64,000 nucleotides of DNA. Source: Jacaranda mimosifolia (Eukaryota; Streptophyta; Magnoliopsida; Lamiales; Bignoniaceae). Position 1 is the stretch's first letter; the number at the start of each line of letters is the position of its first letter. The notes under the pieces were generated by a model that worked only from the letters and a program-made list of their open reading frames with translations, was not told the DNA's origin and searched no databases. The stretch lies in NCBI GenBank assembly GCA_018894105.1, contig CM032126.1, positions 12,799,001 through 12,863,000 of the forward strand, given 5' to 3'. The translations under genes were made by a program, and so were the position numbers. Shown piece after piece: positions 48,315 through 59,133 of the stretch.

Positions 48315-51300
48315 TAGGTTATTGTGACCTAGGCATTTGGGTATGATTAGGTTTCATGGATGACTTTTTGTTTAGATTAGTTTGAGTATGAATTTTTTGG
48401 TATCTTACGTATTGGGAATTTCCTGTGTGATTCAAGGATTTAAGATGAACTTGATCAGTCGATATTAGCAAGATGAGTTTGAGTACTGCAGGTTGTAAAC
48501 ACTTGAGTTGAGGAAAACCTGAGTTATCCTAGGAACTGATCCTAGGATATGACTCTCGTGTTGCATGGAATAAGCTTGATTTTGAAAATGCCTTAGATGT
48601 GTATATTTGAGTTAAAGGATACATAAGTCATGTCAAGATATGATTTTGGAATGTGAAATTTTAGGCAAGAAAATATGAGGTTTTGTTGTGAACTTGAATG
48701 TGGAATTAAATGAGACACGAATATTGGGAGGTATAATGTTGTTTGGAATTATAACAATATACAAGTGATATTCATTAAGGTTGAATCTGACGAGTGGATG
48801 ATTATCTTAAGGTGATAGTGTTTGATGCCTAAACGTGAATGAGAGATGGAATAGTTACGCTGGGAAAGGTAATTACGACAATGGTGGAGATGATTTAAAT
48901 GATTATCGACAATGTTGGGATGAGACGGGAGTTAGTAACTGATAAAGCATAATTATCCAACGAAGCTTGAGGATGTCAAACAGATTGACGATGATAAAGA
49001 ACAAAAGATTTTGCGAAATTGTATCTTAATCCTATTGATGGGAGTATGAGGTTTAGTTGTGAAATTAAGCATAGCATTGAGTAGGATACAAACTTTTGGG
49101 GATAATGTTCAACCTTAAGAAAGTGAGTACCTTGGGACAAACAAATTCCTGCTATGTACTTATGGAAGAAAATTTTGGTTATGTAAGTATATAGGAAAAA
49201 GATTATTGCGGGTAACATTATATTGAAGAAATGCGTGATTATTAGGACTGAGTAATGTTTTGACTTATGCGAAGAATCGGAATATGATAGCGTGTAAAGG
49301 AAAGGGGTGACCCGACGTAAAGATAAATATGATAGATAGAATGCTATTAAGAACAAGAGTGTTTGATGCGCATATATAGTTATGGCTCGAAATGTATGAT
49401 TATGATGACATGAGATATGAAAATAGGAAATTGAGACCATGGGCTATAGAAATTAAGAAATAATCAATGATGAAAGGATATGTTTTCAAAGTAACTGGTG
49501 TATGATCCAGTAATCTAAGAATGTGAAGCATGGGGCTTTTTGAATTTCAAAAAGGTGAAATTTTGATGAATAACTCACGTTTAGACATACTTTGCGAGAT
49601 TTTAGAATTATAAGATGAAGATTTTCCTAAACAAAGTCGCAATTGATGATTTAAAAAGTTATATGGATAGATTAATAGTGGATAATTTGTATGGTGTGAC
49701 TCAAACAGTATAGTTATTAGGAGATTGGTTGTTGGTAATAATAAAGTTATAAGAAATCATTGAAGTGATCAAACAAGTGAAACTGAATTGAGCAATAAGG
49801 TGCAATTGAGGATGCTCGCATTAGAAATATCCCATGGGAAGAACCGAGGTGATATTAGGTTTTATTTCTCTCCTTCTAGTAGATCCGAAAACAGAAGATT
49901 TGTTGTACAGACTTAGACCGGTGGAAGGACGTATCTTATAACTCTGTTCATGGGAAAATATGGTTAGTGATCTTGGGAATACAACAGAAACTATATAAAG
50001 GATAGCCATGAGGAATCTCTAGCGTTTTACCCCTCTCAATCACTGAAAGAATCAAGATAAGTAAAACGTGAAGGTTTAGACTAAGGACTGACATTTAGAA
50101 TATCAAGGAACTTGATGACTAAAAGAAATAAGTATCTGCTTATTTTTTTAGGAGGCATCTTACATCACCAATAAGAATCAATAGAACAATAGTAAGAGCT
50201 CGACAAAACCATCAAGCTTGAGAAGTTGGGAAACCTTTTCTTTATAAGCTATATAACCTAATGCACACATTTGGGATGAGTAGAACCGAAGATTAGGAAA
50301 GGATATTACTGAATGAGAAACTCAAGGAGAAGGTGAGCCAAGAATTTACCTTTTACTTGTAATATAGACATCATGAATTAAGATAAATTTGGGATTGGTT
50401 ACAAAGATCTTGATATGGACCTTTAAATCTCTTAAAATTTGAGAAACTAGTCATATTATATTTATGTTTAGGCTATGATCTTGCGAACATTAAGGAAACA
50501 ATTCTATCAAGGTTATAAACAATCAAGTGTGACCAGAACATCTATCAAAGTACAAAAGTTCTTGGGGTTTTCTAATTAATATTAATGGTATATCCTAATT
50601 TTTTTTCTAAGTCAATAAGTGCATTGGGGAGATCAATTAAGGAAATGCTCGATACATACATTCTCTATAAAAGAAACTTGGTATATGAGAATGATCCCGC
50701 ATGCTTTTGGGAAACTTAAGTCAAAGGATAAACTATTGTGCTTATGTTTAGGATTATTGAAATGGTGATTGCTTAAATAAAACAGAAATATCATTTAAGA
50801 GTTGAAAAGAGAAATTCTTGTTGATTGTGTATGCACTGGTAAATATGTTTTGGGTCAACCTAAGAGTGACAAAACACGTTGAGTTTGAAATGAAATTAAT
50901 ATATTCAATAGGACACGAAATAAGTAAAGATAAGTATAAATACCATAAGGATAGAGGGAAACAGTTGGTTGAGAATACTGTATAAGTTTTGAACGTCATA
51001 AATGAGTTTGATCCCATATATTCTCGACTAAATGCTTCATAGGGAACTTAAGGAACAACAAATGGGTTGTTCACGACTATATCCAATATGTTTAGTTTTT
51101 ATGAACCTGTAGCTAGCTGTGTGGGAATGTATAATTTGATATAAAGGCTAGTATGTTAAGTTTGAACTTGACTACTCCTTAATGTAAATATTATGTAGAT
51201 ATGATCTTGTGATGTTGTTAAGTTGTTTATTCTTGTAATGGTTTTACTATCTTTTATATAGAGGTATGCACTTTGCTAGAACTTAGATGGAGGATATATG

Positions 51301-51530
51301 TTAAGTATTGAAATGACATATGATGATGTACGTAAGATATACTCAACTACCAATAGCATAAAGCACTTCTTAATGGTGTCATGGGATCACCAAGGAATTG
51401 AGGAGATATATCCTGATAATGAGATAAATTCACATGTAACTGAGGAACGAGGAAACAAGAATGTTATATATGTCAGTATTAATTGAAGTTCATTTAATCG
51501 AAGTTGAGAATCTGGGGACCAGATTCATTT

Positions 51531-51543
51531 AAGGGGGGAGGAT
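51531..51543 (+). promoter_or_regulatory. Polypurine tract of LARD-like element
   Basis: aaggggggaggat immediately precedes the 3' LTR (TGTAACACCCC). Confidence 0.9.
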
Positions 51544-54500
51544 TGTAACACCCCTAAAATTTAGTTTTTTGGAAAATAAGGATTTAGAAAGCAATGTATT
51601 GGTTGATAGAATTTTAAGGTTGAAAAATAAATAAAAAGGACTTGATTACAAAAATTTTGAAAGTTTTGGGGTCAAAATATAATTTAGCAAGAATTGATTG
51701 GACCACATTTTTAAGAAGTTGTGGGTTTGCATGGAAATAATTTAGGTCAAAGGGGTTCAAGTAAAGCACTATATTAATTTTGCGCCAAGAGGAAAGGTTT
51801 TCGAAACTTGGTGGACCTAACAGAAAACCTGACCAAAATTTTAGGGGTGAAATCGCAATTTCTAAAAGATTACATTTTGAATAGTGGTTAACTCTCCATT
51901 CTTCATTTGCTTCTCCACCATGCACCGATTCTTCCCTTCCCACCGACGACGGAAACACCTCAAATTATATACCATTTTCTTTCTCTCTTCGAGTGGAACA
52001 CAACGGTATAAGTTTATCCTTAAACCTACTAGTGTAACGACCGAAAAATGGGCTGGAAATTTTAGCACGACGGGGCTTGGTGGGTCTTTCATCTTCGGTG
52101 ATCAAAGTTCAAGAATGCGTATTGGGTGTTGTAGCCTTTAGCTCAAGGATCACGCCAGTGCTTTTAGATTCTGAAACGGACCACCATGGATGGAGGAATT
52201 AAGGAAAAACCACGGCGACGGAGGTGGTGGTGTTGGGTGGTTGAGGGTGAAATTCAAGCTCAATTCGGTGGTGTTTGGCAAAATTGACTTGGGGCTTACT
52301 TAGTTAAACTGAAATGAGCATTTTAGTAGTATTATTGAGCTTTTCCGGCGACTGTGCACGGCGGTGCTCCGACGGCTCCGAGACAGTTTGTCCAGCTCAT
52401 CATGGTGATCGTAATGGTGGTCTCAGGTCGTGATTTTGAGGTCCAGTTAAGCAAATTCTGAGGTAAAGGTAGGTATTGAATTTAGGGTTCTTGTAACGTT
52501 TAAATTCATATAAACTTTGTATTTCAGAAGAAAAGCTAAGAAATGTGTGCTAAGTGGTGATCTTTATATACATGCATGGATTATGATATGGTTTAGTAGG
52601 CCTGGATTTGAATTAAAACTTTGATTTTTGGGTAATTAAGTTAATTGAAAAAAAAATGGAGCTCTAACTTGTAGATTTTATTGATTTGGAATCAAGTGAT
52701 AATAATCGGGTTATTTAAGGTGATATGGGACTAAGATTCGGAACATGCATATGCCATGAAAAGTCTAGTAAACTTGGATTGTGTTCTTTTATGAAAATTT
52801 TGGGAATTAATCGAGTTAATCGGAGGAAAACACTAATTTTATGAATTGTATTGTTGATTCGGGATAATGATATGAGATTAATTATATAAATAAGGACTTG
52901 ACTATGCCCTTTTGCTAGTACCAATATAAACCCTATAAATATTAGCCCCACCCTAATGATAGTATTGATCGAACCCTAATTATCGTATTGATTGATTAAC
53001 CAACAATTTTAGGACTATTAATAATAAGATTTCAATTCTTAAGGATTATTAAGGTTGAGTGGGGATTATGAATGCGAACCTACTCTTTTGGTTAGGTGAC
53101 GAAGAAGTATGTTCTGCAGACTAGTAGATTGCTGATTGTGGATTACATTTTCTGAGACTTTAAAGGTAAGGGTCTGCCACTCTGACATTTTCTCATATCT
53201 ATTTGTTCCGTGATGAACCCCTGTGAGGGTTTCTGTTTGACTTGATTCAGATATTTATTGATTCACGATTGTCAAATTTCATGACTTGCCTGCATTCTTA
53301 GATATTTTTATATGTTTCAAATTCGTTCTAGTGCCCAGAACTTTCTTTACATTGTCAGATATCTATCCTTGTACCCCAGCCTTGTCAGCTAACCCATATT
53401 CTTGATATCTGTGAAAGTAATGTTTGGTCTGGTAGACCTATTTGTGTCAAAAGTTCTCTTAAATTGTTCATGTACCTTGTTTATTAGAATAGGCCTTGTT
53501 GGCCGTTATTGGAAAATATTTTGCCTTGTAAATTGCAAATCTTGTAAAGTTCCAAAATATTCATGTTATTGCTTGAAAAGTTGAATTGATATTTATTGGC
53601 ATTATATCATTCAACCCACGGGGACGCCACGGGAAGTTGGGCCCAGGGCTAGGTTCGAAAAGATAGCCAGGCGGTATGGATTGACGGTAATGGATCTCCC
53701 AGCTAGTATCCATCTACGATTCTGACTTACAAGTAACTGGAGGTAGCAAATTGTGAGTGACGGGATCGGGCATGCTGTCGACCATGCCATAAAAGCAAGT
53801 TGTTACATGCCGAGCTGTGTGCTCGAGCAAATGGAGAGATAAGGAGAAAGTTTTCAAGTTCAAGTTAAATGCTATTGAAGAGATAAGGAGAAACTTTTCA
53901 AGTTCAAGTTAAATGCTATTGAAAAGTAATCTTGTATTCATCAAGGAGCAATAAAGAAGGATGCCAACAGGCCAGCTAAATGTTTACATGTTTCATGTTT
54001 TTATGAGTCTAAATTTGATTACCATCAATCATGAACTAATTATCTAATTTATTATCAATGACCTTGTTTATTGCCATTGAAATTTAATATTTTTCCTCTA
54101 TCTCCTGTTATGTATTTCCCTCACCGAGTCCTTAAGACTCACCTTCCTATGCATTTCTTAAATATTTTTAGATAGGTATGAATATTAAAGAATGAGGACT
54201 GATGCTTGCTCGGAAGAACTGTTTATGATAGATGTTTGGATATCATGTGATGGTGACTATGGGATTTGAGACTGTGGACAAGACTGAACTCAGTTGGAAG
54301 ACTTTTACCTTTTATATAATGTTAACTTGTAGTGTTATTTTAAGTGGAAATATGCTATTATTTATAAGATATTAGAATGTGAATATGTTGCACTTCTTGT
54401 GGTGTCTCTTGAAGTTTGAATTTTGTTGTTTTTGGTTGCACATATTGCGCACTCTGAAATGATCTTTTGAGGCAATTCTAAGCTGCTATCACTTGAGTTG

Positions 54501-54633
54501 TAAAATTTTGGGGGGTTGTCCAATTTTATGAATTGAAGTTGAATTTGTGAGGTGCGCTTTGGATTTAAATTATTATGGAAAAGATTTGAGTAGCACCTCG
54601 GTCTAAACTGGCACCTCTCGGACGGGCGGTACA
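51544..54633 (+). repeat. 3' LTR of LARD-like element
   Basis: It is 3090 bp, with intact TGTAACACCCC start and gtaca end, followed by ttata. It aligns over its whole length with 45214-48297, with a notable extra segment near 53120-53170 (ctagtagattgctgattgtg) that is absent from the 5' copy. Confidence 0.92.
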
Positions 54634-54638
54634 TTATA

Positions 54639-55014
54639 TATATATGTACGTGAAAGTAGTTATCACAATATCTACCATAGTCACATAGTCCCAAATGTCG
54701 CTCTCAGCTATTACGACATTGTTCACAACATCATAGGTGATTGGAGTGAGCAAAATAAGAAAACCAAACACCTTATGCCTATATTACAACTTTTTGAATA
54801 TGACGCTTGCATCTTTATATGTGAATTTGGTACCAAACTTATTGTAGACGGAGTAAATTAACGAACGGATTGCAACAACATCTCAGCGGGTGATAGTTCT
54901 CCCATCTTCACAAGCAAACTCGGCAAGCTGCGTTATGAACTCTTTATCATATTCATAAACCCATGGTGTTGGATACAAGATATCATGTTGGCTGCTTGGA
55001 TTTCTTGGAGCCAT
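54639..55014 (-). pseudogene. Myb/SANT-like ORF, proximal part
   Basis: From the minus-strand ATG at 55014-55012 the reading is MAPRNPSSQHDILYP, then EYDKEFITQLAEFACEDGRT, a stop, VYNKFGTKFTYKDASVIFKK, a second stop, and DVVNNVVIAESDIWDYV near 54665-54720. This is the order of the Myb/SANT-like domain (leading acidic helix, FN...G...T..Q...K...L, then W..Y). Two in-frame stops make it a pseudogene. The distal part lies at 44839-45208; the 9.4-kb LTR element separates them. It is possibly ORF1 of another Harbinger element, since no transposase was found beside it; a host-gene origin is not excluded. Confidence 0.6.
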
Positions 55015-56289
55015 TAGTAGAAGGTGGATTAGCAAGAAAGTTCAACAAATAAATGTATGTAGGAAGCTTAAATGTTGGGAAGTAGAGAAAGTTTCATTTG
55101 CAGGTAATAGTATATATATGATGAAAAATATTTGCGAATTAATTTCTATAAATTAACTTATATCGATAACTTCCATGAAAGAATTACATTTACAAGAAAT
55201 GATCAGAATGAATGGTCACACCATAGAGGCATAATTTACAGTCAAATTGCATTATCAATATTACTGAGTGAACGATGGAAGCATGCTTAGTTTAAAGCTG
55301 ACCTATAGGGACAAGTCAATCGGTGCAAGAAATATGCAGAATTGATATAAGTTCCAATTTTCAAGCTTAATCAATTACCTATGCTATATAGGTGTCCACT
55401 TTCTTCAATGTATAAATTATGCATGGTGAAGAACCTTGTTTCTTATTTTATTACCTTTTGTAAGTGTGACATTTTCTTATTCCATGCGGTCAAGTTTGCG
55501 TGAGATTTTGTTCCACAAACTTATTCTCACTCCGTCCTTGTTTTGTTAGTTTGTCCATTCACTTATAGGGTCGTCCCTATTGCTGCCATAAATTTTGTTG
55601 GTTGATCAATTTTAAGACAACTCAGAGACATTATAGCAACCCTTTGTGCTCTAAAAAAGCATGTTTCTATATGTATAAAATATATATTTATATATGATGT
55701 GATGATGACTTGTCTTTGTTTCATTAATTTTATTAGATGGTGAAAATATTTACACATGAGTTTCCAATTAATTAAGGTTATACCAAGATTTCTTTGCAAA
55801 TTAAATTCCATCACATTTATGACAAATAAATTCATATATATAAATAATTGCATGCTTAAACAAAAGATTAACATCTATTAATAAAAATTCAGATAATAAG
55901 TTTCATTGAAATAGAATGTAAATATTATAAGCCATACATATACTACATCAAAATATTGTTATGACAATACATGACGGGTCTTCAATACATTATTATTTAA
56001 GATGCCCAAGTCACACGAACCTTCCAAGTACCAATCATGTCAAGATACCCATAATTGTGGCAGCAACAAGGATTCCACAAAGGGTACATGCAACGAGCAT
56101 CAATGAAGCATTGCAACCAACACTAGATATATGTGATGGTTCACAGTAGAATCATGCACTCTACATTTTGATAAACCGACATTTGAACTTTCATAATGGT
56201 GAGTTGAACGGGCATCGGTATGCTTCCACGAAGAATTACTGAATACCTATTGACTATTGTGAGTTGAAGGACCTGACCAAGTAGAGCAT
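55015..56289. other. AT-rich stretch with no gene seen
   Basis: Short ORFs at 55563-55874 (minus) and 55961-56149 lack recognisable motifs. The part near 55960-56290 could be coding relic belonging to the GRF gene on the minus strand. Confidence 0.45.
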
Positions 56290-56510
56290 TCTTCGTGTGT
56301 ACCAAACTTAACATAAAGAAGGTGCCAAGGCACTCCATGGTACTTATCCCACCAGATAAAGCAACCATCATGATTCATTCCCTTTGGACATCTGTAAAGC
56401 CACCTATCGAGGATTTTACTATTTTAGAACTGTCAAAGGACCATTGGACCACCATCACAACTACATAGTGTATGTGGTTTTTCAATCATATTCTTCTACA
56501 TGCAAATAAA
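56290..56510 (-). pseudogene. GRF-type zinc finger fragment
   Basis: GRF fingers bind single-stranded DNA or RNA and occur in plant transposon proteins as well as host enzymes. On the minus strand the reading is LCSCDGGPMVL near 56455-56490, then stops, then DRWLYRCPKGMNHDGCFIWW from about 56411 down to 56350. This fits the GRF pattern: an upstream C.C pair, a conserved R-(Y/F)-x-C-P segment, then G-C-x-(F/I)-x-W-x-D. The third base of the family name (the G-R-F motif) is not clear. Stops and a frame change break it. It stands alone, 1.3 kb upstream of the Myb/SANT-like ORF on the same strand. Confidence 0.5.
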
Positions 56511-57109
56511 TAATTATTTTATTAAAAAATATATTAACATCAACAACTTGAGTTTAGATACATGACAGATCAAGCACACAAACCTCTCACTTCATTAGAT
56601 TATGAATAAAAACATATTTAAACACAAATATTATATAACATATGGCAAGGAAATTAATGCACACAATTGATGTATAATTTCAAAGAAGAATGATATGTAA
56701 ATAGATTATATCCATACCTTAATTAGCAATATCCCAATTAAAAGCTTATCTTCATACCTTAATTACAAAGCTCTTAACAAAAGCAAGAAATATGCATTTT
56801 CTTCTCAATTTACTCTTTTGAATATGAAGGTAATATCATGGGAGGAAAGTTCGAATTTAGTTTCATTTAAATAGTTGGCTAGTGATGTGAAAGCCAAATT
56901 TTTAAAGATGGACAAATGAAGGCAATAATGGAATTTAAAAAAATAGTTTTTTTCAATCTTTCAAATCAAACAGGAATACAAGATTATGGAATTTATAATT
57001 TGAACTACAATCTCCAATTTCAAATAATTATATGAATCCATCGAAATCACCCCTAATCGTATCGAGCTAAGATTAGGTACAATTAATAGTCTTTAGTATC
57101 AAACATGTC
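56511..57109. other. AT-rich stretch with no gene seen
   Basis: A repeated phrase, tcttcataccttaatta, occurs near 56750 (with tccataccttaatta near 56710). Nothing coding is recognised. Confidence 0.45.
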
Positions 57110-58262
57110 CTTAGACTTACGAGCCTCTTGGACACATGGCCCCTCAACTCTACTAGCAATCATGCTTAACTCCATACCATGGGCTCGAGGGGCTAACACC
57201 TTAAACGTCTTAGGTTGAATTCCTTAGAGACTATATCAAATTCCCTAGTGCATCCCTTGAATGCATATCTCAATAGCTAAAGCTTCAAATAATTGATTTT
57301 TGTAATTAGAGCTTAAATTTCTCCAGTGATGGATGGAATTAATGAGTGACTCTTCTTTCCATTAGGTAGAATTGATGAGTTCAACCATAACTCAACAGGC
57401 TGTTCTCAGAGTGCTATAGAAGCGATTGAGAAATTCGTATTACAACTACCCCTAACTATCAATTGAGCTTGCCTCTAGGTTAGTGCATTAATCAAAAGCA
57501 TTGCCTTTAATAATTGAATAAACTGCTTAACAAGAGATCTCTATACATCTCAGCATTATTACATGTTCTAATAAATTGTCCAGTGTTGCTTTGGTTTGCC
57601 CTTGAAATCAAATTGTTAAAACTTCGGGGGTTGGTAACCAATTGACATATTCAAATTGTCAATCTTTTGAATATATAGCTTGGAGTAAGTCATAGACAAC
57701 TTAGAATTTCCCTCAAGCTTGTCTTTGATAGTCCCCATGATAAACTCTTTTAGTTGGTTGACAGAAATCAGTCCATCAATATAAACTTGTAGTTATTTTG
57801 TTTCAATTTCAGCTAACTGTTTCTTTGTAGATGTTTCGCCTTTATCCTGAGCCTCAACTTGTTTCCGCATCACGTGAGTAACATCAGCATTATCTACCTT
57901 GTTCATCAACTTGGAGATCCGAGAGTCTTGCTCTTGGATATGCTTCATGAGTCCTTCAATGACACTCATTAAATTTGTAATTTATTCCTCAAAAGTTGTA
58001 GCGTTTGTCACCATTACTAGTGTCATGCTTGAGGAATGTGATGCTGAGTAAGGAGTGGATGATGTAGATTCTTCCTCTGAGTCTCCACCATCTTTATTTG
58101 TATCAATATGATACGGTAATGCCTTTTCCATATCTTCAAATGAAGGAGCCACCTCCGAAGATGATCTCAACTTCTTGGAAACACTTCTTGTGATGACAAA
58201 TATTTCTTGCTCTAACACTTGAGGAACTTGAAGTAGTATTTTTTAGTGCTGCAGTCTTGTAG
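57110..58262 (-). pseudogene. Ty3/gypsy gag pseudogene
   Basis: On the minus strand, from about 58260, the reading gives EIFVITRSVSKKLRSSSEVA, an acidic linker (GGDSEEEST), then FEEQLANLTKLVEGLTKHIQ (near 57985-57925), KQLAEIETK and DGLISVNQLKEFIMGTIKDK (about 57790-57730). Next are LSMTYSKLYIQKIDNLNM and GYQPPKF.QFD. After a frame change the capsid-like part keeps YEFLNRFYST and TRQWKEE wording near 57400-57350, then CIQGMH and KTFKVLAPRAHGMEL near 57250-57130. This is the common plant gypsy gag with an N-terminal coiled-coil region. Stops and frameshifts abound and no pol follows. Its 5' LTR is at 58361-59133. Confidence 0.82.
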
Positions 58263-58360
58263 ATGGCCATGCGATACTTTAGTTTTAATGAAAAGAAGAG
58301 ATGAGAGATAAAGATGGACCCACTAGGTGCTCTAGAAACTTTTAACACAAATTTCATGTA

Positions 58361-59133
58361 TGCAAAATTAAAATTACAAGGCAAGAAAAATTGTACAAAT
58401 AAAAGTTTTATTAAAATTTATGGTGTGGATATAATCCCTACTCTATCCTTCTGTTTCTTTCCTTTGAAAGATGATTCTAAACTTTGAAGAGCATCATGAT
58501 GAATATCTTGAACATCGTCTTGAATTTGATTTGAAAATTAATACTAATTTGAGGGCTTCACATCACAATCTTAGATCAAACATCAAAATTTGATGAGTCT
58601 GTGATGAATGTCTTGGCATCATGGATCTCCTTGAACTTTATTTGTAAAAATAACACCAATCTCAAATCAAATGTCAAGATTTGGCAAGCTCTGCATTGAA
58701 CCTCTTGAATACCATGGATCTCCTTGAATTTGATTTGGGAAAATAAGATTGATTTGAGGGATTTGTACCATAATCTCAAATCAAATGTCGTAATTTGATA
58801 AGATGCACAATGAATACCTAATGCCTTGGATTTGAATTTAGTTGAGAGAATTGTTGAACTCCTTTAAAGCCTCTATTCTTTGCTATGACATGAGCTTTAA
58901 TCACCCATTTACATAGATGTTTAGTAGGAGACTCTTAAATGACTTGAACTTCTCATATAGTTATCTCTTTATTAAGATAATATCAAATATTTTTGACTTG
59001 ATTGGTCCACATATGTAGACACACCATATGTTGCAACTTAATTAGTCCAAAATTGTCAAGCTACATGACTTGATTTGATTGGTCGTAATACTTCATCTTA
59101 ACAATTTTTTATATTTGATTTGAACATAAAATA
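58361..59133 (-). repeat. 5' LTR of the minus-strand gypsy element, truncated
   Basis: It matches 23830-24600. On the minus strand it ends ...TTTTGCA at 58361, about 100 bp before the gag. Internal units begin near 58493, 58589, 58680 and 58794. Its other side is cut at 59133, exactly where the LTR of the next element begins, so that element inserted into this LTR. Confidence 0.72.

Larger units (their letters stand above)
48298..51543 (+). other. Non-coding core of LARD-like element
   Basis: No domain is recognised. The longest open stretch (48976-49440, minus strand, 154 codons) is hydrophobic and antisense, as expected for AT-rich shadow sequence. The last 100 bp before the purine tract are shared with 62215-62330 of the minus-strand relative (ggaacaaga.tgttatat.tg, tctggggac.agattc). 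Packaging and dimerisation signals would lie here in a mobile LARD, but none can be read by eye. Confidence 0.75.
45214..54633 (+). mobile_element. LARD-like LTR element with 3.1-kb LTRs, non-coding core
   Basis: It is complete and 9420 bp long: LTRs at 45214-48297 and 51544-54633, a primer site at 48302, a purine tract at 51531-51543, and an identical 5-bp target duplication ttata at 45209-45213 and 54634-54638. LTR ends are TGTAACACCCC...GGGC.GTACA (TA for TG in the 5' copy). The core (48298-51543, 3246 bp) shows no gag, protease, RT, RNase H or integrase wording on either strand. Large LTRs around a non-coding core define LARDs, which move using proteins of related elements. Tract and primer type fit the gypsy chromovirus side. 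A coding relative with the same 3' end lies at 59134-64000. Confidence 0.9.

Noticed and set aside
48976..49440. 154-codon minus-strand ORF, the longest in the LARD core
   Set aside because: It is antisense to the element, hydrophobic and rich in Y, F, S and L as expected from AT-rich shadow sequence, and shows no domain wording.
45214..54633. Interpretation of the two 3.1-kb repeats as a segmental duplication
   Set aside because: Primer site, purine tract, TG...CA-type ends and identical 5-bp flanks show that they are LTRs.
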